NCBI GenBank assembly: GCA_015486685.1
Contig: WFRC01000287.1
Span: 1-5,397, forward strand
Source of the DNA: Caldifarciminota bacterium
GTDB taxonomy: Bacteria; Hydrothermota; UBA3072; WFRC01
Direction of reading: 5' to 3'
Length of the DNA stretch: 5,397 nt
The stretch's first letter is position 1, and every line of letters starts with the position of its first letter. A program made the position numbers and the translations under genes. Below are positions 1 to 5,397 of this stretch, piece after piece. Under the pieces are notes generated by a model. That model made no database searches, was not told the DNA's origin, and saw only the letters and a program-made list of their open reading frames with translations.

Positions 1-15
1 CCTCGCAATGACAAT
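1..15. repeat. Edge fragment resembling a dispersed GTCATTGCGAGG intergenic repeat
   Basis: On the minus strand this reads ATTGTCATTGCGAGG, a core familiar from short dispersed palindromic repeats in several bacterial groups. Only one arm is present, since the window edge cuts it, so no palindrome can be shown here. The assignment rests on recollection of the motif, not on a second copy in this window. Confidence 0.35.
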
Positions 16-36
16 ACTGGAAGCCCCTATTCTTTT

Positions 37-76
37 ACTCATCTACCTATTCACCCATCTACTCATTTACTCAAAA
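37..76. repeat. Degenerate 8-nt tandem repeat (about five units)
   Basis: Read in steps of eight, the sequence is ACTCATCT, ACCTATTC, ACCCATCT, ACTCATTT and ACTCAAAA; the consensus is close to ACYCATYT, with the last unit decayed. The strand is strongly pyrimidine-biased. It is non-coding and lies in the intergenic end downstream of the operon. It looks like slippage-generated simple repeat; no function is evident. Confidence 0.65.
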
Positions 77-118
77 CATCGGGGTCAGTCTTACAAATTA
101 CAAAACTCAAGAAACATA

Positions 119-163
119 AGATGCTGAAGTGAATAATGTCACCCTAAACTTGTTTTAGCATCT
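119..163. repeat. Imperfect inverted repeat, possible dispersed palindrome or weak terminator
   Basis: AGATGCTGAA (119-128) is nearly the reverse complement of TTTAGCATCT (154-163), giving seven perfect outer pairs, one mismatch (G-U if transcribed on the plus strand) and two more pairs around a loop of about 25 bases. The loop contains GTCACCCTAAACTTG. It begins about 33 bases past the transporter stop and could be the operon's 3' end structure, but the tract following it on the minus strand (TATGTTTCTTGAG) is only moderately T-rich. It also resembles the palindromic 'GATGCTGAA...TTCAGCAT' intergenic repeats common in environmental genomes. Which role applies is unresolved. Confidence 0.5.
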
Positions 164-195
164 ACATATATCTGAAAAAACAAGCACCGTTCCAA

Positions 196-2160
196 TCATT
201 TTTTCCTTAAAAATATAGCAGGTAGAAGTATTGAATCTCCATAGTAGGCAAATAGAATGGCGATGGTGGAAAATATACCAAAATAAATAATTGTGGTTAA
301 TTTTGCAAAGATTAGGAGTATAAATCCTGTAGAGAGGGAGATGGATGTCATTAGCATTGGGTCTCTTATATTATAAATCCCTTTGTGCCTTTTAAAGTAT
401 AGAAAATGGATGGTATCGTCAACAACTACACCAAGAATTATAGGGGTAATTATTATTGTGCCAACATCAAGGGGTATATGCAAATATCCCATAATTCCCA
501 ATACCGCAATAACAGGGAGGATATTGGGCAGGATTGAAGATAGTCCAAATTTCAATCCGAATATTATGATAATGGTAATAAATACAGTCAAAAAGGATAT
601 GGGGAATGATACCATCTGACTTGTCTGGAGATATTTTATTAGTCTAACATATAGGGGAAGATAACCGGATGGTCTTATCTCCATATTGGAGATTTTCCTG
701 AAAGCGGATGTTAATTTATTTATGATATTTTCTACCTTTGCTGCGCTGGACATTGGAATGAATACTGTAACCCTGAACAAATTTTTATCTAAATCAAGAT
801 AGTTCTGCTCAAAGGATACAGGCTGATTTAATATTGATTCAAGATTTAAATCAAATATGGATATGGAATTATAATTATATTTTTCCTTTGCAATTTTCTG
901 AAACCTTTGTATAACTTTTTGTGCCTGTTCAAAATTTTCTGATTTGACAAGTAGTTCAAGTGGTAAATAATATCCAATGTGTTTTTGAATCCATTCTGAA
1001 TCCTTTTTTACAATGTTATTTTTTGTGAACATTCCTATTGTATATGTGTCAAACCTTAGAAATTTCATACCATTTAAGAGAATGAGTGATAAAACCACAG
1101 TAAGCATAATGACCATTCCCCTTTTTTTCGTAATCCTATCCTCAAACGAATGGAATCTTTTCAGGGTAATGGGTGCTTTCCCTGAAAGAAAAAGCCTGTC
1201 CAGAAATATGGTATATAAGGTGATTGTAACAAAAAACTCTAATATTACGCCAATCCCTCCGAATATTCCCAGTTGTTTTATGCAGGGTATTCGGGAAGAT
1301 ACGAGTGAAAGGTATCCTAAAAATGTTGTTAATGATGTAAAGAAACAGGGAATGGCAATGTGGGTTAATGTATGTATGTCTTTCTTGTTTAATCTTAATG
1401 TATAACTGATATAAATAATGTCAGACAGACCATAAATGAGAATAAGCACGGGCAGCATAGAAGTAATCATATTTAATTCTACCCTTAAAACGGACATTAT
1501 TCCCATAAGAATTATTATCGTAAAAAGGACAGATAAGGAAGTAAGCAGGGTTATCTTTAAATTTTTGAGGATAATTCCGCTGAGTAAGAAAATGTATATG
1601 AATATTAATATTACGAAAATGGAAACATTTTCTTGAGTGATTCTGTTTAATTCGTTGTATACTGCTGTAACCCCGGCAATATGATATTCAAATGGCGATG
1701 CCCTTAAAATATTCTTTATTTCCGCCATTATTACATCTCTTTTCCCTTCTATTATGGACATTTTTTTCATTGGTGTAAATATAACAGTAGCAAGTGAATC
1801 CTTTGATAAGAGCATTTCTTTTATGTCCTTTGATAAAATTGGACTTAAAATGGAGGTAGGTTTACAGATATACTTAATCTTTTCTAATCTATTAATGATA
1901 TCTGTTAGTGATTTTAGATTTTTTTCGGAAAGGATAGGTGAATGTGATTTCAAGGCAATTACAACTGTTTCATCATTGCCAAAATTTTTAAGAAAGTCTT
2001 TATACCCTTTTAGTTCTTTCTCATTTTCAGGAAACCAAATATCCAGCCGATTGCTGATTTTGATATTTTTTAAGGCAAAAATGGATATAAACAGCAATAA
2101 TATAAGGATTCCTGCAAATGCCCTTTTCCTTTTATAAATAAAAGAAATTATTCTATACAT
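196..2160 (-). CDS. MMPL/RND-superfamily transporter (predicted lipid exporter)
   Basis: This 654-residue inner-membrane protein has the duplicated RND layout: TM1 (about 13-30), an extracytoplasmic domain (31-175), TM2-6 (178-322), TM7 (347-366), a second extracytoplasmic domain (367-515) and TM8-12 (516-650). Hallmarks are the TM4 segment PVLILIYGLSD (237-247) and the TM10 segment ILGVVVDDTIHF (575-586), whose paired Asp residues are the usual proton-relay site. It is complete but shorter than hopanoid exporter HpnN (roughly 850 residues or more); it resembles the compact 'predicted RND exporter' group. Proteins of this family move lipids and other hydrophobic molecules using proton motive force. 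As last gene of an operon with HMG-CoA reductase, a lipid kinase-like and a BtaA-like protein, it probably handles the lipid they make, which is inference. The ATG at 2160 lies 13 bp inside the previous gene and has AGGGG at 2166-2170, five bases upstream, confirming the start. The stop is TGA at 196-198. Confidence 0.9.
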   Translation of the reverse strand: MYRIISFIYKRKRAFAGILILLLFISIFALKNIKISNRLDIWFPENEKELKGYKDFLKNFGNDETVVIALKSHSPILSEKNLKSLTDIINRLEKIKYICKPTSILSPILSKDIKEMLLSKDSLATVIFTPMKKMSIIEGKRDVIMAEIKNILRASPFEYHIAGVTAVYNELNRITQENVSIFVILIFIYIFLLSGIILKNLKITLLTSLSVLFTIIILMGIMSVLRVELNMITSMLPVLILIYGLSDIIYISYTLRLNKKDIHTLTHIAIPCFFTSLTTFLGYLSLVSSRIPCIKQLGIFGGIGVILEFFVTITLYTIFLDRLFLSGKAPITLKRFHSFEDRITKKRGMVIMLTVVLSLILLNGMKFLRFDTYTIGMFTKNNIVKKDSEWIQKHIGYYLPLELLVKSENFEQAQKVIQRFQKIAKEKYNYNSISIFDLNLESILNQPVSFEQNYLDLDKNLFRVTVFIPMSSAAKVENIINKLTSAFRKISNMEIRPSGYLPLYVRLIKYLQTSQMVSFPISFLTVFITIIIIFGLKFGLSSILPNILPVIAVLGIMGYLHIPLDVGTIIITPIILGVVVDDTIHFLYFKRHKGIYNIRDPMLMTSISLSTGFILLIFAKLTTIIYFGIFSTIAILFAYYGDSILLPAIFLRKK

Positions 2161-3533
2161 AATATCCCCTTTAATATTAATAACAACACATTTTGTACTA
2201 TGAAATACATAATCACGATAAAAAGGTTTATATATTCACGCATTCTTCTATTTTCATTGATAGAAAAAGTACGGCTGGAATGTTTTCTTATCGAGAGGTA
2301 CACTATGTCTCCTATAAAACAAAATATCAGGAAAAGTAATGCAAGCATCAAAGGATATTCAGGCTTGAAATAAATAATGGGAATTATAAATATAAAAATA
2401 CCAGAAAATATAGGCCCAAGGTTGCTGAAGATATTTCTATTCCGTGCAAAAAATTTGTTTTGAACCCTTTCATCAAGAAAATATTGTCTCCATAAAAGGG
2501 TAAATTGCACCCCTGCTGACTGTAAGAATACAGGAAAAAGCACCCTCTCTTTTGAGAATAGATTTGCCAGGAATATTATCAAAAATGGTATGATAACAAG
2601 ATAGAATACAGGTCTTACATGAAACATCTGGGCATCTTCCCCTGTTTTGATATAGAATACCACATTCATAAACAGGAAGAATAAAAAAGAAAGAATGAAC
2701 ACCAGATAATATGCTATACCTCCCAGCATCCATGCTGTATAACCAAAGAGCGCCAATACTATTACCCCACTGAAAGATATTTTTTTACTCCTTACAGAAA
2801 GCACAACGCACATTATCAATACAAGAGAAAATGCCATTACATTAAGGAGAACCATTTCAAATGGTTTTGTCAATAGTTTAGAGAGAATAATGAACGCCCC
2901 AATAGGGATTAGAAGATTATCAATACCTTCCATAGAAACTGATTCAATAATAGTAACTAACAATGCAACAAGGAAACTTATAAGAAGTGAAGAGCCCCTT
3001 GATACACCTGTAAAAAGAAGTAATGGAATGTGGACAATGAAAAATGAGGACAGAAAAAACATAAACGAACCTTCAAGGGATTTCTTATCCTTTTGGACAA
3101 CATATTTGGTTGTTCCGTATGTTTTACCTATTATTGCAGCAACAGGGTCAGATATGGTAAGGAGTAATATGGAAATGACATATATGACAGGTCTTGTATG
3201 TGAAAGTGCAAATAAGAAAAAAATGGAGATGGGGAAGTAGATTTCACCATAGGATTTTCTTTCAACACTGCCGATAGATTTTAACAAGTTAAGTCTTCTT
3301 GCAAAGTATAAAATCAGGGTAAATAGTATACTTAGAATAAATATAGTGATTGTAGAATGGAAGATAAAAGGGAAAAAAGAAGCCACAACACCGCTTAGTA
3401 AATGGGTTAATTTTCTACCATATTCCGGTAATATTTTGAATTTTCTATATATTACCTCACAGGAGAGAAAAAGTATAATATATGAAAGCGAGATAATTAC
3501 TGCATATATAAATTCATTATGGATGTTTATCAT
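2148..3533 (-). CDS. Polytopic membrane protein with N-terminal SEC59/DGK1/VTE5-type CTP-dependent lipid kinase domain
   Basis: This 461-residue integral membrane protein has about 13-16 hydrophobic segments. The first ~220 residues resemble the dolichol kinase / DGK1 / phytol kinase family, which phosphorylates lipid alcohols with CTP and is related to CdsA. The supporting motifs are RKLTH (40-44), SDPVAAIIGKTYG (128-140; family norm is a D-x-A-x-x-x-G pattern), KKSLEGS (150-156), and a closing ESVSMEGIDNLLIP (197-210). Family enzymes of this type are usually around 200-250 residues, so the remaining ~235 residues are an extension. That part contains further membrane spans and polar loops (GEDAQMFHVRP, 298-308; LWRQYFLDERVQNKFFARNR, 347-366). 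Its start (KKISFSGVIVLALFGYTAWMLGG) faintly recalls DUF92/VTE6, but I do not see the rest of DUF92. The ATG at 3533 overlaps the upstream stop in ATGA and has AAGGA at 3539-3543. The lipid substrate (prenol, phytol-like alcohol or diacylglycerol) is not determinable. Family confidence is good for the N-terminal half only. Confidence 0.75.
   Translation of the reverse strand: MINIHNEFIYAVIISLSYIILFLSCEVIYRKFKILPEYGRKLTHLLSGVVASFFPFIFHSTITIFILSILFTLILYFARRLNLLKSIGSVERKSYGEIYFPISIFFLFALSHTRPVIYVISILLLTISDPVAAIIGKTYGTTKYVVQKDKKSLEGSFMFFLSSFFIVHIPLLLFTGVSRGSSLLISFLVALLVTIIESVSMEGIDNLLIPIGAFIILSKLLTKPFEMVLLNVMAFSLVLIMCVVLSVRSKKISFSGVIVLALFGYTAWMLGGIAYYLVFILSFLFFLFMNVVFYIKTGEDAQMFHVRPVFYLVIIPFLIIFLANLFSKERVLFPVFLQSAGVQFTLLWRQYFLDERVQNKFFARNRNIFSNLGPIFSGIFIFIIPIIYFKPEYPLMLALLFLIFCFIGDIVYLSIRKHSSRTFSINENRRMREYINLFIVIMYFIVQNVLLLILKGILCIE
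2166..2172 (-). promoter_or_regulatory. Ribosome binding site of the MMPL gene, inside the preceding gene
   Basis: The minus strand reads AAAGGGG followed by ATATT and the ATG at 2160. It is the strongest Shine-Dalgarno match in the window and lies within the last codons of the lipid-kinase-like gene. This decides the start despite the 13-bp overlap and suggests the transporter can be initiated on its own as well as by coupling. Confidence 0.75.
3530..3533 (-). promoter_or_regulatory. ATGA start/stop overlap (translational coupling)
   Basis: The minus strand ATGA joins the start of the lipid-kinase-like gene (ATG 3533-3531) to the stop of the BtaA-like gene (TGA 3532-3530). With AAGGA just upstream at 3539-3543, this is the usual arrangement for termination-reinitiation coupling. 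Confidence 0.8.
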
Positions 3534-4606
3534 TTTCTTCCTTCAATTATAAGGGTTTGATAAAAAAAGGATTTGTTCTTTTTATAGAGTTTGCTGGAGA
3601 GGTCTGTTAGAGATTTTACCTTATCCTTTAGGTTTTCAGGGCAATTTCTGTCTGCAAGCATATTCCAGTACAGGAGTCTTGTTCCCCTTTTTGACTTTTC
3701 AATAATTTTTGCATATAGGCCTGAGAATGTATTATAATCCATATATTCAAATATATCCGATAGATTAAATCCATCAAATTTCCTTGCCTTCTCCAGCCCT
3801 TTTTCTACGGGTCCTTCTACAACCTCAATCCTATCGATATTCTTTTTAATTATCCGCAAATTCTCTTTCCTCAGATAGTAAGGAAGTGTAAGAGTAAAGT
3901 TTTTATGGAGGATAAAATCTACATAGGGATTTTCCCACGCAGGTATGTTTATAAGTCCTAATTCAACAACTTTTTTAATATTCTCAGCAACAGGCACATC
4001 TACATATCTGAAAAATTCCGGATCCCTCCCGAGATGTCCCATTACAAATTTACTAAAGAAGACCTTAAACATCATCTTCCATCTTGGTGAATTCCACTTT
4101 GTATAATAGAATTCTCTTCTCTGTTTTAATGTCTTTTCTTTGAATAGTTCCTCTATTGTTTTTTCTTTATGGATTAAAGGGAGTATAAATTTGCGAAAAA
4201 CTAAAAAATATTTCTCAAATTTTCCCGAGAAAATCACACCCTTCTCTATAATTGAAAGATTATTATCCCAGAATTCTTTTATATGGTCTGGAAAATATTG
4301 GACTAAACTTCTATAAATTGATGCCCTTTCATTAGAAGGTAATATACCCAGAAATTCCAATATTTTTCTATAGGGTAATCTCTCTATTGCTATTTTTTTC
4401 AGATAAAAAACAGACACCTGTGCCCTTCCAATATCAACACCAATAACCTTTTTGGGATTTTTCGTCAATAGGGAAAATGTGTTGTCCCCTCCGGATAAAA
4501 TAGAAAGATATACACCGTTATTCTTTATATTGAGTGCATCTAACAAAATTTCTGTATCCTCCCAGCAATTTGCATAGTGGATTATATCAAATATTTCCTT
4601 TTTCAT
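3530..4606 (-). CDS. DUF3419 / BtaA-like SAM-dependent 3-amino-3-carboxypropyl transferase homologue
   Basis: This 358-residue soluble protein matches the DUF3419 family, whose characterised member BtaA moves the 3-amino-3-carboxypropyl group of S-adenosylmethionine onto diacylglycerol in betaine-lipid (DGTS) synthesis. Seen here are the N-terminal YANCWED signature (residues 11-17), a Rossmann SAM loop LSGGDN (37-42), the acidic strand end VIGVD (54-58), GRDPEFFRYV (193-202), ENPYVDFIL (225-233), and the late FNLSDIFEYM block (280-289). The spacing and order are those of BtaA, although the protein is somewhat shorter than typical BtaA. The ATG at 4606 overlaps the HMG-CoA reductase stop (ATGA) and is preceded by GGAAG at 4613-4617, six bases upstream. 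No BtaB-type N-methyltransferase gene follows, so trimethylated betaine lipid as the end product is doubtful. The family assignment is strong; the acceptor is unknown and, given the neighbours, could be a diacylglycerol or an isoprenoid lipid. Confidence 0.85.
   Translation of the reverse strand: MKKEIFDIIHYANCWEDTEILLDALNIKNNGVYLSILSGGDNTFSLLTKNPKKVIGVDIGRAQVSVFYLKKIAIERLPYRKILEFLGILPSNERASIYRSLVQYFPDHIKEFWDNNLSIIEKGVIFSGKFEKYFLVFRKFILPLIHKEKTIEELFKEKTLKQRREFYYTKWNSPRWKMMFKVFFSKFVMGHLGRDPEFFRYVDVPVAENIKKVVELGLINIPAWENPYVDFILHKNFTLTLPYYLRKENLRIIKKNIDRIEVVEGPVEKGLEKARKFDGFNLSDIFEYMDYNTFSGLYAKIIEKSKRGTRLLYWNMLADRNCPENLKDKVKSLTDLSSKLYKKNKSFFYQTLIIEGRK
4603..4606 (-). promoter_or_regulatory. ATGA start/stop overlap (translational coupling)
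   Basis: The minus strand ATGA joins the start of the BtaA-like gene (ATG 4606-4604) to the stop of HMG-CoA reductase (TGA 4605-4603). A GGAAG ribosome binding sequence at 4613-4617 lies within the final reductase codons. Confidence 0.8.
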
Positions 4607-5397
4607 TTCTTTCTTCCATATATTTTATGCGCTTCTGCAAAATCTCCTGAAGCAAGAGCACCTATAATTGAAACCTCACCTCCAAGTAAAGTGGCTGCAC
4701 AAATTTCTGCAAATTTCTTTGCCTTACCTGTCCCACTACATCCCAATAAATTCAAACATTCCTTCTGGGTGGGCAGTCCTGTTCCACCTCCAACAGTGCC
4801 TACAATCAGGTTTGGCAGGGTTATTGAAAAATAAAGGTCTCCATTTTTAGTTATATCAATCCTTGTAATACCTACTGCTGCTTCTGATACACACGCAACA
4901 TCCTGTCCGCAGGCAATAAAAATACCTGCAAGCCCATTTGCATAATGCCCCTGTGTTCCAAAAGAGCCTGATTGAACAGCACCTATAACAGACATTTTAT
5001 AATAATCCATTACAGTTTCTGGTTCTGTATGCAGCATTCTTCTGCATAGTTTTTGGGGAATGACAACCTCCGCTGTAACCTTTTTTCCTCTTACAAAGAG
5101 ATAAGACATTGATGTAGCTTTCTTATCCCCTGAAAGATTGCTTTCAATAAACCACTTTCTGGGCTTGATTGGAGAATTTTCTATTATATATTTACATATT
5201 GCATCAGTAGCAATTGTAACCATATTCTGCCCGGAGGCGTCCCCTGTTGTATATTCAAAATTGAGGATGAGTAGATTGCCTTCAATTGTTGTTATCATAT
5301 TCTCCAATTTCCCATGCTTTGTGGTAGTTCCTGCAACTTCTTTGAATTTATCAAAATTGGCAACAGCCCATATTAAAAATTCTCCAACCTCTATAAG
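4603..5397 (-). CDS. Hydroxymethylglutaryl-CoA reductase, class I type (C-terminal part, 5' end outside window)
   Basis: This enzyme reduces HMG-CoA to mevalonate with two NAD(P)H in the cytoplasm, the committed step of the mevalonate route to isoprenoids. The frame stays open to the last base, giving 264 visible residues; the N-terminal portion, including the substrate-loop catalytic Glu, lies beyond the edge. A TTG at 5307 with a long downstream frame is not the start, because the codons before it encode family sequence (FKEVAGTTTKHGKLE). Visible motifs in order are the cofactor-binding TGDASGQNMVT (about residues 51-61), SGDKKAT with the catalytic Lys, CGQD with the catalytic Asp, the nucleotide-binding GTVGGGTGLPTQ, and a C-terminal FAEAHKIYGR carrying the catalytic His. 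All catalytic residues expected in this part are present, so it looks active. No membrane segment is seen. The stop overlaps the next gene's start in an ATGA. The cofactor preference cannot be read from sequence. Confidence 0.95.
   Translation of the reverse strand, partial: LIEVGEFLIWAVANFDKFKEVAGTTTKHGKLENMITTIEGNLLILNFEYTTGDASGQNMVTIATDAICKYIIENSPIKPRKWFIESNLSGDKKATSMSYLFVRGKKVTAEVVIPQKLCRRMLHTEPETVMDYYKMSVIGAVQSGSFGTQGHYANGLAGIFIACGQDVACVSEAAVGITRIDITKNGDLYFSITLPNLIVGTVGGGTGLPTQKECLNLLGCSGTGKAKKFAEICAATLLGGEVSIIGALASGDFAEAHKIYGRKK

Noticed and set aside
1..132. Plus-strand frame open from the left edge, ending in TGA at 130-132
   Set aside because: It runs through the 8-nt tandem repeat and repeat-like sequence, encodes low-complexity residues and shows no protein family; it is most likely chance.
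173..182. T-run on the minus strand (TTGTTTTTTC) as an intrinsic terminator right after the transporter
   Set aside because: The bases before it form no convincing G+C-rich hairpin; only a weak 4-bp pairing is possible.
383..619. Plus-strand open frame opposite the transporter gene
   Set aside because: It is antisense to the well-conserved RND TM9-TM10 region (PNILP through VVDDTIH) and has no family features of its own; the minus-strand protein explains the sequence.
1013..2137. Three plus-strand open frames (1013-1405, 1436-1636, 1754-2137) opposite the transporter
   Set aside because: They mirror the codons of a hydrophobic minus-strand protein and lack family motifs or any ordered gene arrangement.
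2473..2733. Minus-strand frame within the lipid kinase-like gene
   Set aside because: It is an alternative frame fully inside a continuous membrane-protein frame and has no recognisable domain.
2890..3240. Plus-strand frame opposite the kinase motifs
   Set aside because: The minus strand here encodes the SDPVAAIIG and KKSLEGS motifs, so the opposite frame is a shadow.
4577..4850. Plus-strand frames opposite the 3' end of HMG-CoA reductase
   Set aside because: The minus strand carries GTVGGGTGLPTQ and the catalytic His segment, clear family sequence.
5305..5307. TTG as start codon of the HMG-CoA reductase
   Set aside because: The 30 codons upstream to the window edge are open and encode conserved family residues, so the true start lies outside the window.
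1..5397. CRISPR array, tRNA, rRNA or riboswitch
   Set aside because: No regularly spaced direct repeats with unique spacers, no cloverleaf or rRNA-like segments, and no leader region upstream of a first gene is present in the window.

Overview
The window holds a single minus-strand gene cluster occupying about 196-5397, followed downstream by a short repeat-rich intergenic end (1-195). In transcription order, right to left, the genes are: (1) the C-terminal part of a class I-type HMG-CoA reductase, cut by the right edge; (2) a DUF3419/BtaA-like S-adenosylmethionine-dependent 3-amino-3-carboxypropyl transferase homologue; (3) a polytopic membrane protein whose N-terminal half is a SEC59/DGK1/VTE5-type CTP-dependent lipid (polyprenol/phytol/diacylglycerol) kinase and whose C-terminal half I cannot assign firmly; (4) an MMPL/RND-superfamily transporter. 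Consecutive genes overlap (ATGA, ATGA, then 13 bp), each with a visible Shine-Dalgarno sequence, so this is almost certainly one translationally coupled operon. Its promoter must lie beyond the right edge.

The DNA is A+T-rich (about one third G+C by eye), the genes are tightly packed with purine-rich ribosome binding sites, and no introns are seen. This is a bacterium, and the RND exporter and the style of intergenic repeats fit an envelope-bearing Gram-negative lineage, perhaps an uncultured one. HMG-CoA reductase, the rate-setting mevalonate enzyme, is uncommon in bacteria compared with the MEP pathway. I cannot name the phylum from the sequence.

A working model, which is inference: the operon makes and moves an isoprenoid-derived or betaine-like polar lipid. 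HMG-CoA reductase would feed mevalonate to isoprenoid synthesis, the kinase-like protein would phosphorylate a prenol or lipid alcohol, the BtaA-like enzyme would attach a homoserine-type head group from SAM, and the MMPL protein would flip or export the lipid. No BtaB-like N-methyltransferase, prenyltransferase or other mevalonate gene is visible here, so the product is unknown.

The 1-195 end has no convincing gene. It contains a degenerate 8-nt tandem repeat, an imperfect inverted repeat, and short sequences resembling dispersed intergenic repeats of environmental bacterial genomes.
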